Source of the DNA: Segnochrobactrum spirostomi
GTDB taxonomy: Bacteria > Pseudomonadota > Alphaproteobacteria > Rhizobiales > Segnochrobactraceae
DNA length: 64,000 bases
Direction of reading: 5' to 3'
Assembly (NCBI RefSeq): GCF_009600605.1
Contig: NZ_VWNA01000003.1
Span: forward strand, 248,001-312,000
Shown in pieces: positions 55,537 to 64,000 of the stretch. The notes beneath the pieces were generated by a model. The model was not told the origin of the DNA and made no database searches. It saw only the letters and a list, made by a program, of their open reading frames with translations. Both the position numbers and the translations under genes were made by a program. Numbering within the stretch: the first letter of the stretch is position 1; every line of letters starts with the position of its first letter.

Positions 55537-56793
55537 TTATTCCGGCATGATCTCCGGCTTGTTGTTGGGGAAGCGGGCGATCGTGGCCGCATCGACGTTG
55601 AGGTGCTGGGCGACCATCGCCGGCGGCGTGTGGGTCAGCCAGTCACTTAGCGAAACGTCCTGGAATTCCGGCGCACGGAAGACCTCGAGGAAGACGAGAT
55701 CGGTGTCGCCGACATTGCGGATGTAATGGCCGAGCGATTTCTGTACGTAGCCGATGTCGCCTGGATTGAAATTCTGCGTCACCGCGTTCGGGCCGGTGGT
55801 GAAGACGGTCATCTCGCCCTTACCGGCGACATAATATTGCCACTCGTCGGCATTTGGGTGCCAGTGCATCTCGCGTAAGCCGCCGGGATGGACGGTGACG
55901 AGGGCGGCGGCGATGGTCTTCGAAATCTTGAAGTTGCGGCTGTCGGCGATGCGCACTTCGCCGCCCGCCGTCTTGCGCACGACGGGCTGGCTCGAGAAGG
56001 CGAACGAGGACGGCTCCGTCATGCGCCCCGCCTTGCCGGCGGCGGCGGCCTGATCCGCGGCGAGGGGGCCGGGCATCTTGCCCTGGAAGATGTAGAGATC
56101 CGTCAGCGGGATGGTCTTGAAGGTGTCGGCCGGCACGCCGAAATTGAGCGCCAGCACCTCGGGCGGGGTGTGCGCCATCCATTCGGTGAGGAGGAGCGTC
56201 GAATATTCCGACGCGGTGCCGTCGTCGAAGCAGAGGATGAACTGAGCGCCGTCCTCGCCGACGCCCTGAAGGGAATGGGGCAGGCCGGCCGGGAAATACC
56301 AGATGCCGCCCGTCTCCACGTCCTCGACATTGGCGCGGCCCGTGATGTCGATGGTGGTGATGCGCACCGCGCCGGCGGTCACGAAACCCCATTCGGCGCT
56401 CTGGTGCCAGTGCATCTCGCGGATGCCGCCGCGGGTGAGGCGCATGTCGACGCCGGCGATGGTGGTCGAGATCGGGAAGTCGGCCTGGGTCACTTCGCGC
56501 GCCCAGCCGCCGTTCTCGACGCGGCGCGGCGCGTTGTTGAACGAGGCCCAGAACAGCGGAAGATTTCCGACGTCCGTCGCCGGCGGGTTGACCGCGCCGG
56601 GGAATTGCGACGCGAGCGCGGGGTTCTGCGGACCCGGGATCGTGCCGCTCGACGGATTGCCGGCGATCGCGGGCGCGCCTTGGGCCGGCGTGTCCGGATT
56701 GCCGTAGGAGGCGGCCCGGGCGGCGGTCGCGGCGGTGACGACGCCGCCGGCAGCCGCGGCGGCGAGAAGCGAGCGGCGCGAAATCTCTTCCAT
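55537..56793 (-). CDS. Exported bicupin, oxalate decarboxylase family
   Basis: The product is 418 residues with a Tat-type leader (SRRSLLAAAAAGG) and a proline-rich linker. Cupin 1 has metal ligands His128, His130, Glu134 and His173; cupin 2 has His310, His312, Glu317 and His356. Both Mn sites are therefore complete. The lid segment that decides decarboxylase versus oxidase activity in Bacillus OxdC (SENST) reads SEYST at 195-199, which keeps the catalytic glutamate. It should convert oxalate to formate and CO2 in the periplasm. The start at 56793 has GGGGATG upstream; an alternative ATG lies three codons earlier. It is monocistronic as far as can be seen. Confidence 0.85.
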   Translation of the reverse strand: MEEISRRSLLAAAAAGGVVTAATAARAASYGNPDTPAQGAPAIAGNPSSGTIPGPQNPALASQFPGAVNPPATDVGNLPLFWASFNNAPRRVENGGWAREVTQADFPISTTIAGVDMRLTRGGIREMHWHQSAEWGFVTAGAVRITTIDITGRANVEDVETGGIWYFPAGLPHSLQGVGEDGAQFILCFDDGTASEYSTLLLTEWMAHTPPEVLALNFGVPADTFKTIPLTDLYIFQGKMPGPLAADQAAAAGKAGRMTEPSSFAFSSQPVVRKTAGGEVRIADSRNFKISKTIAAALVTVHPGGLREMHWHPNADEWQYYVAGKGEMTVFTTGPNAVTQNFNPGDIGYVQKSLGHYIRNVGDTDLVFLEVFRAPEFQDVSLSDWLTHTPPAMVAQHLNVDAATIARFPNNKPEIMPE

Positions 56794-56924
56794 GACGATC
56801 ATCCCCCAGTCGGGCTCAATCGGCCCCGTACTCAGCGCCATCTCCGCCCGTTTTCGCGGCGGAGATCAAGCCTTTCGCGACGGCTGCGGCACCGAGACGG
56901 TGGGGAGATCCGCGCGTGGCCGCC

Positions 56925-59051
56925 TCAACGGCCGTCGGCGGCGGCAACGACCGCGTCCGTCACGGCCTCGTTGAGCGCCGCCAGCCAAGCGGTCGCGACG
57001 CTGTCCGACGGCGCGCGCCAGTCGCCGCGGGGCGACAGGCTGCCGCCGGCCGAAACCTTCGGTCCGTTCGGGATCGCCGAGCGCTTGAACTGGCTGATCT
57101 GGAAGAAGCGGAACAGGAACGTCTCGAGCCACTTGCGGATGGTCGCGAGGTCGTAGGCGTTGCGCGCGTCGACGGGGAAGTCGAACGGCCATGCGCCGGC
57201 ATCGAGGTCGCGCCAGGCGTGCCAGGCGAGGAAGGCGATCTTCGCCGGCGGCAGGCCCTGGCGCAGCACATGGAACAGGAAGAAATCGTGGAGTTCGTAG
57301 GGCCCGATCTTCGATTGGGTGCTCTGCACCTTGCCGTCGGCACCGGGCGGCACGAGCTCCGGCGAGATCTCCGTCGCCAGGATGGCGAGGAGGGTGTCGG
57401 CCGCCTGGGGCTCGAACTGCCCGGTCTTCACCGTCCAGCGGATCAGATATTGGATGAGCGTCTTCGGCACGCCGGCATTGACGGCATAATGGCTCATGTG
57501 ATCGCCGACGCCGTAGGTGCACCAGCCGAGCGCGAGCTCCGAGAGGTCGCCCGTGCCGACCACGAAGCCGTTGTGGTGATTGGCGAGGCGGAAGAGATAG
57601 TCGGTCCTCAGGCCCGCCTGAACGTTCTCGAAGGTGACGTCGTAGACCGGCTCGCCGTTCGCGAACGGATGGCCCATGTCGGCGAGCATCTGCCGCGCCG
57701 CGGGGCGAATGTCGATCTCCGCCGCCTCGACCCCGAGGGCCCGCATCAGCGCCCAGGCGTTGGCCTTGGTCTCCTCGCCGGTGGCGAAGCCCGGCATGGT
57801 GTAGGCGAGGATGGTCGAGCGCGGCAGGCCGAGCCGGTCGCAGACCTTGGCCGCCACCAGCAGCGCGTGGGTGGAATCGAGGCCGCCCGAGATGCCGAGC
57901 ACCATGTGCTTCGCGCCGGTCGCCTGGAGCCGCTTGGCGAGGCCGGAGACCTGGATGTTGAAGGCCTCGTAGCAATCGAGGTCGAGGCCCTCGCGCGAGC
58001 TCGGCACATAGGGGAAGCGCCGCAGCGTCCGCTTGAGCCCGACGTCGGCAAAGCTCGGACGGTGCTCGAAGGTGATGCGGCGGAAGGTCTGTTCCGGATG
58101 GCCCGCGAGCGCGGCGGCGTCGTTGAAGGTCGGGGTCCGCAGCCGTTCCAGCCGGAGCCGTTGAAGATCGACATCGGCGATCGTGAGCTGCGGCGCGAGC
58201 GGGAAGCGCTCGGCTGCGGCGAGCAGATCGCCGAACTCGTGGATCACGCCTTGGCCGTCCCAGGCGAGGTCGGTCGTGCTCTCGTTCGGGCCGGCCGCCG
58301 AGAAGACATAGGCCGCGAGGCACCGCGCCGACTGGGCGGCGGAGAGCAGGGCCCGGTCGGCGGCCTTGCCGACCGTGATGTCGGAGGCCGACAGATTGCA
58401 GAGCACCAGCGCGCCGGAGAGGGCGCCCTGGGTCGAGGGCGGCGTCGGCGCCCAATAGTCCTCGCAGATCTCTACATGGAAGATGAAGTCCGCGAGGTCA
58501 GCCGCGGCGAACACGAGGTCGGCGCCGAACGGAACGCGCTCGCCGCTCAGGGCCCGGTCGAGGGCGATCTCGCGGCCCGTCAGCCCGGCGCCTGAGGCGA
58601 ACCAGCGCTTCTCGTAGAACTCGCGGTAGTTCGGCAGGAAGATCTTCGGCACCACGCCGAGAATGCGCCCGCGCGAGACGACGACGGCGCAATTGTAGAG
58701 CCGGCCCTCGCGCCTGAGCGGCGCGCCGACGAGAAGCACCGGCGACAGCGTTTCGCTCGCCGCGACGATGCGCGCGAGCCCCTCCTCGACGGCATCGAGC
58801 AGGGCATCCTGGAGGAGAAGGTCGTCGATCGCGTAGGACGAGACCGAAAGCTCCGGGAACACGACGAGATCGACGCTCTCGCCGTCGGCGCGGCGGGCGA
58901 GGTCGATGATCGCGTCGGTGTTGAAGGCGGGATCGGCCGTGCGCACCGCCGGGGTCGCCGCGGCGACGCGGACGAAGCCGTGGCGCCGTATCGAGAAGAA
59001 GGGCAGCTCCAGGCGAGCGCCCGCAATCGGCTCGTCGGTTCTCGCGTCCAC
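56925..59051 (-). CDS. nadE: Glutamine-dependent NAD(+) synthetase
   Basis: The product is 708 residues. The N-terminal nitrilase-type glutaminase domain has its triad in FPELSVSSY (Glu), VPKIFLPNY (Lys) and EICEDYW (Cys). The C-terminal ATP-pyrophosphatase domain carries [13 protein letters not shown] and [26 protein letters not shown]. It amidates nicotinic acid adenine dinucleotide to NAD with ammonia from glutamine. The GTG start at 59051 is chosen because GGGAGA precedes it and because family homology begins soon after ([13 protein letters not shown]). Upstream codons to 59147 are probably not translated. Confidence 0.93.
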   Translation of the reverse strand: MDARTDEPIAGARLELPFFSIRRHGFVRVAAATPAVRTADPAFNTDAIIDLARRADGESVDLVVFPELSVSSYAIDDLLLQDALLDAVEEGLARIVAASETLSPVLLVGAPLRREGRLYNCAVVVSRGRILGVVPKIFLPNYREFYEKRWFASGAGLTGREIALDRALSGERVPFGADLVFAAADLADFIFHVEICEDYWAPTPPSTQGALSGALVLCNLSASDITVGKAADRALLSAAQSARCLAAYVFSAAGPNESTTDLAWDGQGVIHEFGDLLAAAERFPLAPQLTIADVDLQRLRLERLRTPTFNDAAALAGHPEQTFRRITFEHRPSFADVGLKRTLRRFPYVPSSREGLDLDCYEAFNIQVSGLAKRLQATGAKHMVLGISGGLDSTHALLVAAKVCDRLGLPRSTILAYTMPGFATGEETKANAWALMRALGVEAAEIDIRPAARQMLADMGHPFANGEPVYDVTFENVQAGLRTDYLFRLANHHNGFVVGTGDLSELALGWCTYGVGDHMSHYAVNAGVPKTLIQYLIRWTVKTGQFEPQAADTLLAILATEISPELVPPGADGKVQSTQSKIGPYELHDFFLFHVLRQGLPPAKIAFLAWHAWRDLDAGAWPFDFPVDARNAYDLATIRKWLETFLFRFFQISQFKRSAIPNGPKVSAGGSLSPRGDWRAPSDSVATAWLAALNEAVTDAVVAAADGR

Positions 59052-59183
59052 GCCTCGATCTCCCGCACGCACCGCCCCGCGATGCAGGCCCGCAGCCACG
59101 GGCGATTCACCTGCGCTGAAGCTGGTACCGGCCGGCGATGAAAGCAAGAGGCGAGGGGAAGGCGCAGGTCACGCTGTGACGGC

Positions 59184-59816
59184 TCAGCGCGGCCGTCGGA
59201 CGGCGCGGACCTTCCCGCTTGTCGCGCCGCCGCAGAAGAACAGGTCCGCGCCGTTGGATTCGAGGCCCGACACGACCATGCCGGCCGGCATGTCGACCTG
59301 TTCGAGCACCTCTGCGGTCCCAGGATCGATCCGGCTGAGCCCGCTCTCGTCCCCTTCCCAGGTGCCATGCCAGAGTTCGCTGTCCACCCAACTGACGCCG
59401 GTGACGAAGCGCTTGGTCTCCAGTGTTCGCAAGACCGCCCCCGTGTCGGGATCGATCTGGTGGATCTTCCGCGCCCGGTACTCGCCGACCCAAAGCGATC
59501 CCTCGGCCCAGGCGAGCCCGGAATCGCGGCCGCCGGCGGGGGCGGGGATGGTCGCCAGCACCAGTCCGCTTTCGGGATCGATCTTCTGAATCCGCGCTTC
59601 GGCGATTTGGTAGAGATGGCGCCCGTCGAAGGCGGTGCCGGCGTGGGCCGGGACCGTGAGGGTGCGGTCCGTTCGGCCGCTCTCCGGGTCGAGCGAGACC
59701 AGGTGATCGCCGGCGGCGAACCAGACCTTCCGGCCGTCGAAGGTCACGCCGTGCACGGCGTCGACCTCCGGGAACGGTCCGTATTCACGCACGATGTCGG
59801 CACGCGATCGCTTCAT
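59184..59816 (-). CDS. Small beta-propeller protein (Vgb/glutamine-cyclotransferase-like)
   Basis: The product is 210 residues, composed of short blades with IDP(E/D)(S/T)G turns (LVSLDPESGRTD, IQKIDPESGLVL, IHQIDPDTGAVL, LSRIDPGTAEVL). No signal peptide is present. It is too short for a full six- or seven-bladed propeller, so it may dimerise. Similar genes in rhizobia sit next to the HTH gene that follows here, which suggests a functional pair. The role is unknown. Confidence 0.65.
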   Translation of the reverse strand: MKRSRADIVREYGPFPEVDAVHGVTFDGRKVWFAAGDHLVSLDPESGRTDRTLTVPAHAGTAFDGRHLYQIAEARIQKIDPESGLVLATIPAPAGGRDSGLAWAEGSLWVGEYRARKIHQIDPDTGAVLRTLETKRFVTGVSWVDSELWHGTWEGDESGLSRIDPGTAEVLEQVDMPAGMVVSGLESNGADLFFCGGATSGKVRAVRRPR

Positions 59817-59853
59817 GGCGGCGTCCTTTCCGAGGGCGGCGACATCCGCAAAT

Positions 59854-61074
59854 CTAGCCGTCCTGCATGAGCGCAGGGAGTAACAAGGTCGTCGTGAAAC
59901 CGGGTAGGGGCGCCGCCATCCAGCGCCGCGCGCGACCGCGGCCGAAGGCCTCGACCTTGCCGGAGGTGCAGAGCCCGTCGAGCGCGCGCTGGACCGTGCG
60001 CTGGCTCGACCCGAGCGCGACGGCGAGCGCCCCGCTCGACCATTGTTCGCCGTCGCTCAAAAGGGCGAGGACCGCCGCTTGCGGTTCCTCGATTGGGTGG
60101 GCGAGCACCGCGACCTCCGTGCCGTCCGGCACGGCGAGGGTGAAGCCCCGCCTTGTCGACCGTACCTCGGCGACGGGCCGGATGACCGCCCGGAGCCGGC
60201 CGATTTCGACCCGCAGCCGCGCGCGGTGGGACTCGTCGGCCTGCTTGCCGCGGAAGGCGCGGGTGATAAGGGCGTCGCGCGGGACATCCAGTGGCCACGC
60301 CTCGGCCATCGCGCGGAGCAGGGTGAAAAGGACGGGGCGGCGCGCGAGAGCGATCTCGGCTTCGCCCTGCCGCGCGACCGAGCGGCAGGCATCGACAAGG
60401 AGGACCGCGGTCCGCCGCAGGGTGTCCACCTCGTCGAGAAGGATCGGACGATCCTTGCCTTGCGAGATCAAACGCGCCGCGGGCGTGACCAGAAGGCGGC
60501 CGGCGGCGTCCACCTCGGCGATGAGGGTTGGAATGCGGGCTTGGCGGGCCGCGGCCGCGGCCTCCGTGAACGCGATGCGGGCGGCGCCCGCGTCGAGACG
60601 GCGCATCGCGAGCCCGCCGCGCACGAGCGCCGCGATCGTCCGCGATGCCGGCGATAGGTCCCCCGCGTCGAGGGCGTCGAGTGCCCGCTCGGCCGCATCG
60701 ACCTCGCCGATGAGGAGCCGGCGGCGGATGTCGAGCAGGCGCGCATGGCCGGCATTCGCGCGGTCATCATGGGCTTCGAGGATCTGCCAGGCCGCCTCGA
60801 GGCCCGATGCGCTTGCGGCAAGATCGCGGGCCGCGAACGCGATTTCGGCTTCGGCGACGCGGCATCGGGCGCGGGCGAGCGGTTCCTTTGGCCCGAAGGC
60901 CCGGGCGGCCGCGCGGACCAGCGTTCGCGCCCGGGCAAGGTCGCCGAGCTGCGCCATGGCGATGCCGCGGATCGCGAGCGCCGGGGCGTCGTTGCGCAGA
61001 GCGACGCGGTTGAGGGCGCCGAAGGGATCGCCCGCCGCAAGTGCCCGACCGGCCGCCGTGATCAGCGAGTCCAT
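59854..61074 (-). CDS. HTH domain protein with TPR-like N-terminal region
   Basis: The product is 406 residues. The N-terminal part is alanine-rich helical sequence like a tetratricopeptide solenoid (GIAMAQLGDLARARTLVRAA). A middle segment contains PRDALITRAFRGKQADESHR and RARLRVEIGRLRAVI, reminiscent of a transcriptional-regulator winged helix. A C-terminal HTH (SSGALAVALGSSQRTVQRAL, GRGRARRWM) follows. It is probably a DNA-binding regulator. The start at 61074 is preferred to the open frame to 61173. It is 37 bp upstream of the propeller gene on the same strand and likely co-transcribed. Confidence 0.7.
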   Translation of the reverse strand: MDSLITAAGRALAAGDPFGALNRVALRNDAPALAIRGIAMAQLGDLARARTLVRAAARAFGPKEPLARARCRVAEAEIAFAARDLAASASGLEAAWQILEAHDDRANAGHARLLDIRRRLLIGEVDAAERALDALDAGDLSPASRTIAALVRGGLAMRRLDAGAARIAFTEAAAAARQARIPTLIAEVDAAGRLLVTPAARLISQGKDRPILLDEVDTLRRTAVLLVDACRSVARQGEAEIALARRPVLFTLLRAMAEAWPLDVPRDALITRAFRGKQADESHRARLRVEIGRLRAVIRPVAEVRSTRRGFTLAVPDGTEVAVLAHPIEEPQAAVLALLSDGEQWSSGALAVALGSSQRTVQRALDGLCTSGKVEAFGRGRARRWMAAPLPGFTTTLLLPALMQDG

Positions 61075-61399
61075 GAAGATCTCGTCGCCTCGTGGCTCAA
61101 GGTCCGGAAGTACGATCCCGGGGCCATACTCACCGACGATAGCAAGGCGCAGCACGCGGCGGATTGGATGCATGCGCGGAAGCCGCGCAGCAAGGAAATA
61201 GCTGCGTAATCAACGTTGCTTCGTCCCGTCATGCAGCTGATCCTCTTTGTGGTGCGTCGATAAGCGACCCGACACGGCCGAGGCGACGTGGCCACGGCCG
61301 GATCGCGCCAATTGCGATCATTGCGCGGTCTGCAAAAACCCCTATCGTTCGGGCGCCCCGTCCAGCGGATATTCATGTAAGGGATGCTTCTCATTGCGT
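61075..61399. other. Intergenic region, no gene supported
   Basis: The region lies between the divergent HTH and GNAT genes. An A+T-richer segment near 61195-61260 may hold promoters, but no convincing -35/-10 pair or repeat was found. Confidence 0.35.
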
Positions 61400-61864
61400 G
61401 TGAAAGTTGACGTTGAAAGCCAGCCTGACGAGCGCGACATACGTCTAATCGACGAGGGGCTGGATACATTCAATGCTTCCAAAGCAGGCCCAGACAATGC
61501 GCAAGACCTTTGGATCATGGCTCGCCAGGGAGATGGGAGTTTGCTTGGCGGATTGAAAGGCCGAACCTTTTATGGATGGCTTTTTATTGACTGGCTGTGG
61601 GTATCCCCAGCAGCTCGTGGTCATGGCATTGGGGCGAGGCTACTCGCGAGGGCAGAGCATGAAGCAAAGCAACGACAGTGTATTGGAGCTTATGTAGACA
61701 CATTCAGTTTTCAAGCGCCAGAGTTCTATCGGCGGAACGGTTATGTTGAGTTCGGTAGGATTGCGGAACTTCCTCCTGGGCATTTTTGCATATGGCTGAA
61801 AAAGACATTCCAGGCGCTGCCGCTTGATGTGAGCAAAGAGCCGGCAGGCGCGTTCGCTCGCTGA
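61400..61864 (+). CDS. GNAT family N-acetyltransferase
   Basis: The product is 154 residues from a GTG (TTG at 61394 is an alternative with better spacing to AAGGGA). The acetyl-CoA-binding motif A is VSPAARGHGIGARLL (R-x-x-G-x-G/A). YVDTFSFQAPEFYRRNGYVE forms the substrate and motif B region. The length and the start VESQPDERDIRLIDEGLDTF fit small single-domain GNATs, some of which acetylate aminoglycoside-like or small-molecule amines. G+C is visibly lower than in neighbouring genes, suggesting recent acquisition. The substrate is unknown. Confidence 0.78.
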   Translation: MKVDVESQPDERDIRLIDEGLDTFNASKAGPDNAQDLWIMARQGDGSLLGGLKGRTFYGWLFIDWLWVSPAARGHGIGARLLARAEHEAKQRQCIGAYVDTFSFQAPEFYRRNGYVEFGRIAELPPGHFCIWLKKTFQALPLDVSKEPAGAFAR

Positions 61865-61876
61865 CGGTCTGGTATC

Positions 61877-61921
61877 GCGGGAATCCCGCCACACTTGTCA
61901 CTCCCGGGCTCGGTCCGGGAG
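61877..61921. repeat. REP-like palindromes downstream of the GNAT gene
   Basis: Two adjacent palindromes are present: GCGGGA / TCCCGC (around 61877) and CTCCCGG / CCGGGAG (61901-61907 with 61915-61921, 7-base loop). From memory, similar CTCCCGGGCTnGnCCGGGAG hairpins occur as dispersed repeats in rhizobial genomes. The position after a gene also fits a terminator. Confidence 0.45.
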
Positions 61922-61992
61922 CGCGCACTCTACCGCATCGCCGCCCACAACCCGCCGCCACGGCGGGGCGCGGCTTTCACGAGGAGTGTGCA

Positions 61993-62754
61993 ATGACATC
62001 GCATCCCATTGGAACGCGCGAAGATTGGCTCGCCGCCCGGCTCGATCTGCTCGCGGCGGAGAAGGACCTGACCCGCCGCAGCGACGCTCTCGCCGCGCGT
62101 CGCCAGCAAATGCCCTGGGTCCGGATCGACACGACCTATCGGTTCGATACGGACGACGGCCCCGCGTCGCTCGCCGACCTTTTCCGCGGCCGGTCGCAAC
62201 TCCTCGTCTACCACTTCATGTTCGGGCCGGACTACAAGGCGGGCTGCCCCTCGTGCTCGATGATCGCGGATGGCTTCGACGGCTTCGCCGTCCACCTCGC
62301 CAACCACGACGTCATGTTGACGGCCGTCTCGCGGGCGCCGCTCGCCAAGCTCGCCGCCTACAAGGCGCGGATGGGCTGGCGCTTTCCGTGGGCGTCGTCG
62401 GAAGGAGACTTCACGTTCGATTTCAACGTCGCCTTCACCGAGGAAGAACAGCGGACGGGCCGCATCGACTACAATTATCGTCGCGGCGGCCACGCGATGG
62501 ACGACGCCGAAATTCCGCCGCCGGTGGCGGAATTCGCCGCGTCCTGTGGCACCGACGCGATGACCTATACGCGCGATCGGCCGGGCATGAGCGCCTTCGT
62601 CCTGGAAGACGGCGTCGTCTACCACACCTACTCGACCTATGCCCGCGGCCTCGACGGACTTTGGGGCGCCTATCAATGGCTCGACCGGGCGCCCAAAGGG
62701 CGCAACGAGACCGGCGTGTGGTGGCGCCGTCGCGACGAATACCGGGCGGCGTGA
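61993..62754 (+). CDS. DUF899 (thioredoxin-like) family protein
   Basis: The product is 253 residues with the family's core FMFGPDYKAGCPSCSMIADG, where the C-x-x-C pair resembles a thioredoxin active site. The conserved end WWRRRDEY is also present. Family members are cytosolic and of uncertain function, possibly redox. An alternative name is DUF899/AhpC-TSA-like. A small membrane protein follows 7 bp downstream, a pairing seen in other proteobacteria. Confidence 0.85.
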   Translation: MTSHPIGTREDWLAARLDLLAAEKDLTRRSDALAARRQQMPWVRIDTTYRFDTDDGPASLADLFRGRSQLLVYHFMFGPDYKAGCPSCSMIADGFDGFAVHLANHDVMLTAVSRAPLAKLAAYKARMGWRFPWASSEGDFTFDFNVAFTEEEQRTGRIDYNYRRGGHAMDDAEIPPPVAEFAASCGTDAMTYTRDRPGMSAFVLEDGVVYHTYSTYARGLDGLWGAYQWLDRAPKGRNETGVWWRRRDEYRAA

Positions 62755-62761
62755 GGGTCCG

Positions 62762-63082
62762 ATGGGACGCTCCCCGGATACGCCGGGCGTCGGCGGTCGC
62801 GATACCGACATCGGGAGGGGCGGCGCGCGCCTCCCCACGGCCGATGTTCTCTGCCTGGCCGCTGCGCCGACCTTCGCCATCATGGCCGTGCTGAGCGTGG
62901 TCCGCGACGGTGCGATGGCCGATCCGCTCTGTACCGCGGCCTACGGAGCGGGACCCGCCGGCAGCATGGCGGCGATGTATCTCCTCATGAGCGTCTTCCA
63001 CGCCCCGGTCTGGCTGCGCTGGGCCTTGGCGCGGAGGAAGGGCGACCCGAGATCGACGACGGACGTGGTGCGCGGGGCCTGA
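62762..63082 (+). CDS. Small membrane protein linked to DUF899
   Basis: The product is 106 residues with two membrane segments (about residues 29-47 and 68-90; MAAMYLLMSVFHAPVWLRW in the second). It starts 7 bp after the DUF899 gene, so the two are in an operon. No function is known. It is followed by a strong hairpin. Confidence 0.65.
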   Translation: MGRSPDTPGVGGRDTDIGRGGARLPTADVLCLAAAPTFAIMAVLSVVRDGAMADPLCTAAYGAGPAGSMAAMYLLMSVFHAPVWLRWALARRKGDPRSTTDVVRGA

Positions 63083-63103
63083 AAGCGGCCGCAGCGAACC
63101 CTG

Positions 63104-63141
63104 CCTTGGGCTGCGCCGCGTGCCGGTGGGGCAGCCCAAGG
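63104..63141. terminator. 11-bp hairpin between convergent genes
   Basis: CCTTGGGCTGC (63104-63114) pairs perfectly with GCAGCCCAAGG (63131-63141) around a 16-base loop. It is located between the plus-strand small membrane gene and the convergent secreted-protein gene, so it may serve both. It lacks a T-tract. Confidence 0.45.
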
Positions 63142-63209
63142 AACCGGACGCGCGAACCTATCGCTCGACGCACCGCGAGATCTCGCTAGAAACTCTACCT
63201 CGACGAAGC

Positions 63210-63872
63210 TTAGTTTCCATACGAGCTACGTGTCTCTTCAACCTGTCTCTTTATTGAGTTGATCGATCTCTCATCAAGTTCCTGTTGGAAATTTCGCCTA
63301 TCTGTCTGGCAATAATCATCACAATATGTCGATTGTCCGGTGGAGGCGGACTGAGAATCAGTCATCGCGGCTGCAACAACTGATGCGGCAACTTCATTCG
63401 CGCCAGATTGCCCCAAGGGTCTGCATTCTCCCGGGAAATCCCAGAACTCAAGGCAAGACAATCTGCCATTGCGTATTTTTACTTTTACCCATCCTGTATT
63501 ACTGTTATTGAACGTGTATTCCCCGTACACATTCATGGTTGTACTATTTGCGGAGCCAGAAAGTATCTTTATGTTTCTAACAGAACCCGTGTTGTAAGTA
63601 TTAAGCATCCAGCCTGCTGAATCCGCTTGCACGATCGAATCCAAGGCTGCCGCCAAGCTGTCAGGTCGGTGCTCCTGTTGGGCTACCGCGGCGCGTGGCG
63701 CCGGCCGCCAAACACCGTCCGCGCCGGGGCACATCAGGATCGACCGGCCGGCGTCAGGGCCGTCCGATTGCCGCATCATTTCGCAGGAGTCCCCTGCCAG
63801 CGCATGCGTCTCGAAACCTCCGGTCAGCGTAGTAACAATAAGAGTGACGAGAATGTATTTATTATGTAACAT
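63210..63872 (-). CDS. Secreted protein of unknown function
   Basis: The product is 220 residues with a signal peptide of about 25 residues (ending THALA). The mature part has cysteines in CEMM, LMCPG, LSCLEFW, GECR and CDDYC, compatible with disulfide bonds, and an Asn/Ser/Thr-rich middle (LSGSANSTTMNVYGEYTFNN). GGAG precedes the ATG at 63872. The gene is clearly lower in G+C than the rest of the window. The family is not recognised; periplasmic or extracellular location is likely. Confidence 0.65.
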   Translation of the reverse strand: MLHNKYILVTLIVTTLTGGFETHALAGDSCEMMRQSDGPDAGRSILMCPGADGVWRPAPRAAVAQQEHRPDSLAAALDSIVQADSAGWMLNTYNTGSVRNIKILSGSANSTTMNVYGEYTFNNSNTGWVKVKIRNGRLSCLEFWDFPGECRPLGQSGANEVAASVVAAAMTDSQSASTGQSTYCDDYCQTDRRNFQQELDERSINSIKRQVEETRSSYGN

Positions 63873-64000
63873 CAGTAAACTCCAACGTATAGACCGCGAT
63901 ATCTGCAATACAAATTCTAATAGAGCTACGTCATGATAGAGGCGCCTTGCGCGCATCGCGGAGGTGTAATCATGTCCGAGAAGCGTAAAGCAATATAACG
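63873..64000. other. Window end, no gene supported
   Basis: The promoter of the secreted-protein gene should lie here (minus strand). The plus-strand frame starting at 63973 is only eight codons long. Confidence 0.3.

Noticed and set aside
1-64000. CRISPR array, tRNA, rRNA, insertion sequence
   Set aside because: No regularly spaced direct repeats, cloverleaf-like segments or transposase motifs were found by reading both strands. Short or diverged cases could be missed without computation.

Overview
The window is high-GC DNA with the gene content of an alphaproteobacterium, most likely of the order Hyphomicrobiales (Rhizobiales). The signs are a Rhizobium-type rkp capsule-lipid locus, a Liv/tau-rich transport complement, a bacterial NAD synthetase of the long glutamine-dependent type, and the paired beta-propeller and helix-turn-helix genes that are common in that order. 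I cannot name the genus. No rRNA, tRNA, CRISPR array or integrase is visible.

Layout. Positions 1-324 hold the tail of a bile-acid/sodium symporter family protein. Positions 325-4130 are a gene-poor, decayed stretch. It carries two copies of a 54-bp hairpin repeat, two broken small genes on the minus strand and an AbrB/MazE-type antitoxin without a visible toxin. Positions 4131-13191 form a nitrogen-compound module: a minus-strand operon (a LivM-LivG fusion, LivK, LivF, LivH, a glutamine-synthetase-like ligase and an amidohydrolase) faces a divergent RpiR regulator and an N-formylglutamate amidohydrolase. The ligase plus amidohydrolase pair looks like a split version of fungal FluG.

Positions 13604-26692 are an organosulfur island. 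It has tauABC and an OsmC protein on the plus strand. On the minus strand is a six-gene operon: two DszC/SfnB-like oxygenases, two NtaA/SnaA/DszA-like flavin monooxygenases, an SsuD-like alkanesulfonate monooxygenase and an LVIVD propeller protein. An FAD/NAD(P)-binding oxidoreductase lies upstream of it. No flavin reductase is in the window. A sugar-type ABC transporter (27096-31782) diverges from the oxidoreductase; one of its two permeases has a frameshift.

Positions 31908-40706 encode a two-partner secretion pair: a TpsB outer-membrane transporter and a 2229-residue TpsA exoprotein with GLUG and YDG/MBG repeats. A run of about 15 G residues sits just upstream of the tpsA start codon. Positions 41054-55365 form a surface-glycolipid locus: a glycosyltransferase, a KpsS/RkpJ-like capsule protein, a very large reducing type I polyketide synthase (RkpA-like, with an apparent frameshift), an alpha-oxoamine synthase (RkpG-like), an LpxL-type acyltransferase and a cytochrome P450. 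Together they could build and modify a sphingoid-like amino-lipid that anchors or primes a capsule. This is the most interesting system here.

The last part (55537-64000) holds housekeeping and stress genes: an exported oxalate-decarboxylase-like bicupin, NAD synthetase, a propeller protein, an HTH protein, a GNAT acetyltransferase, a DUF899 protein with a small membrane protein, and a secreted protein of unknown function.
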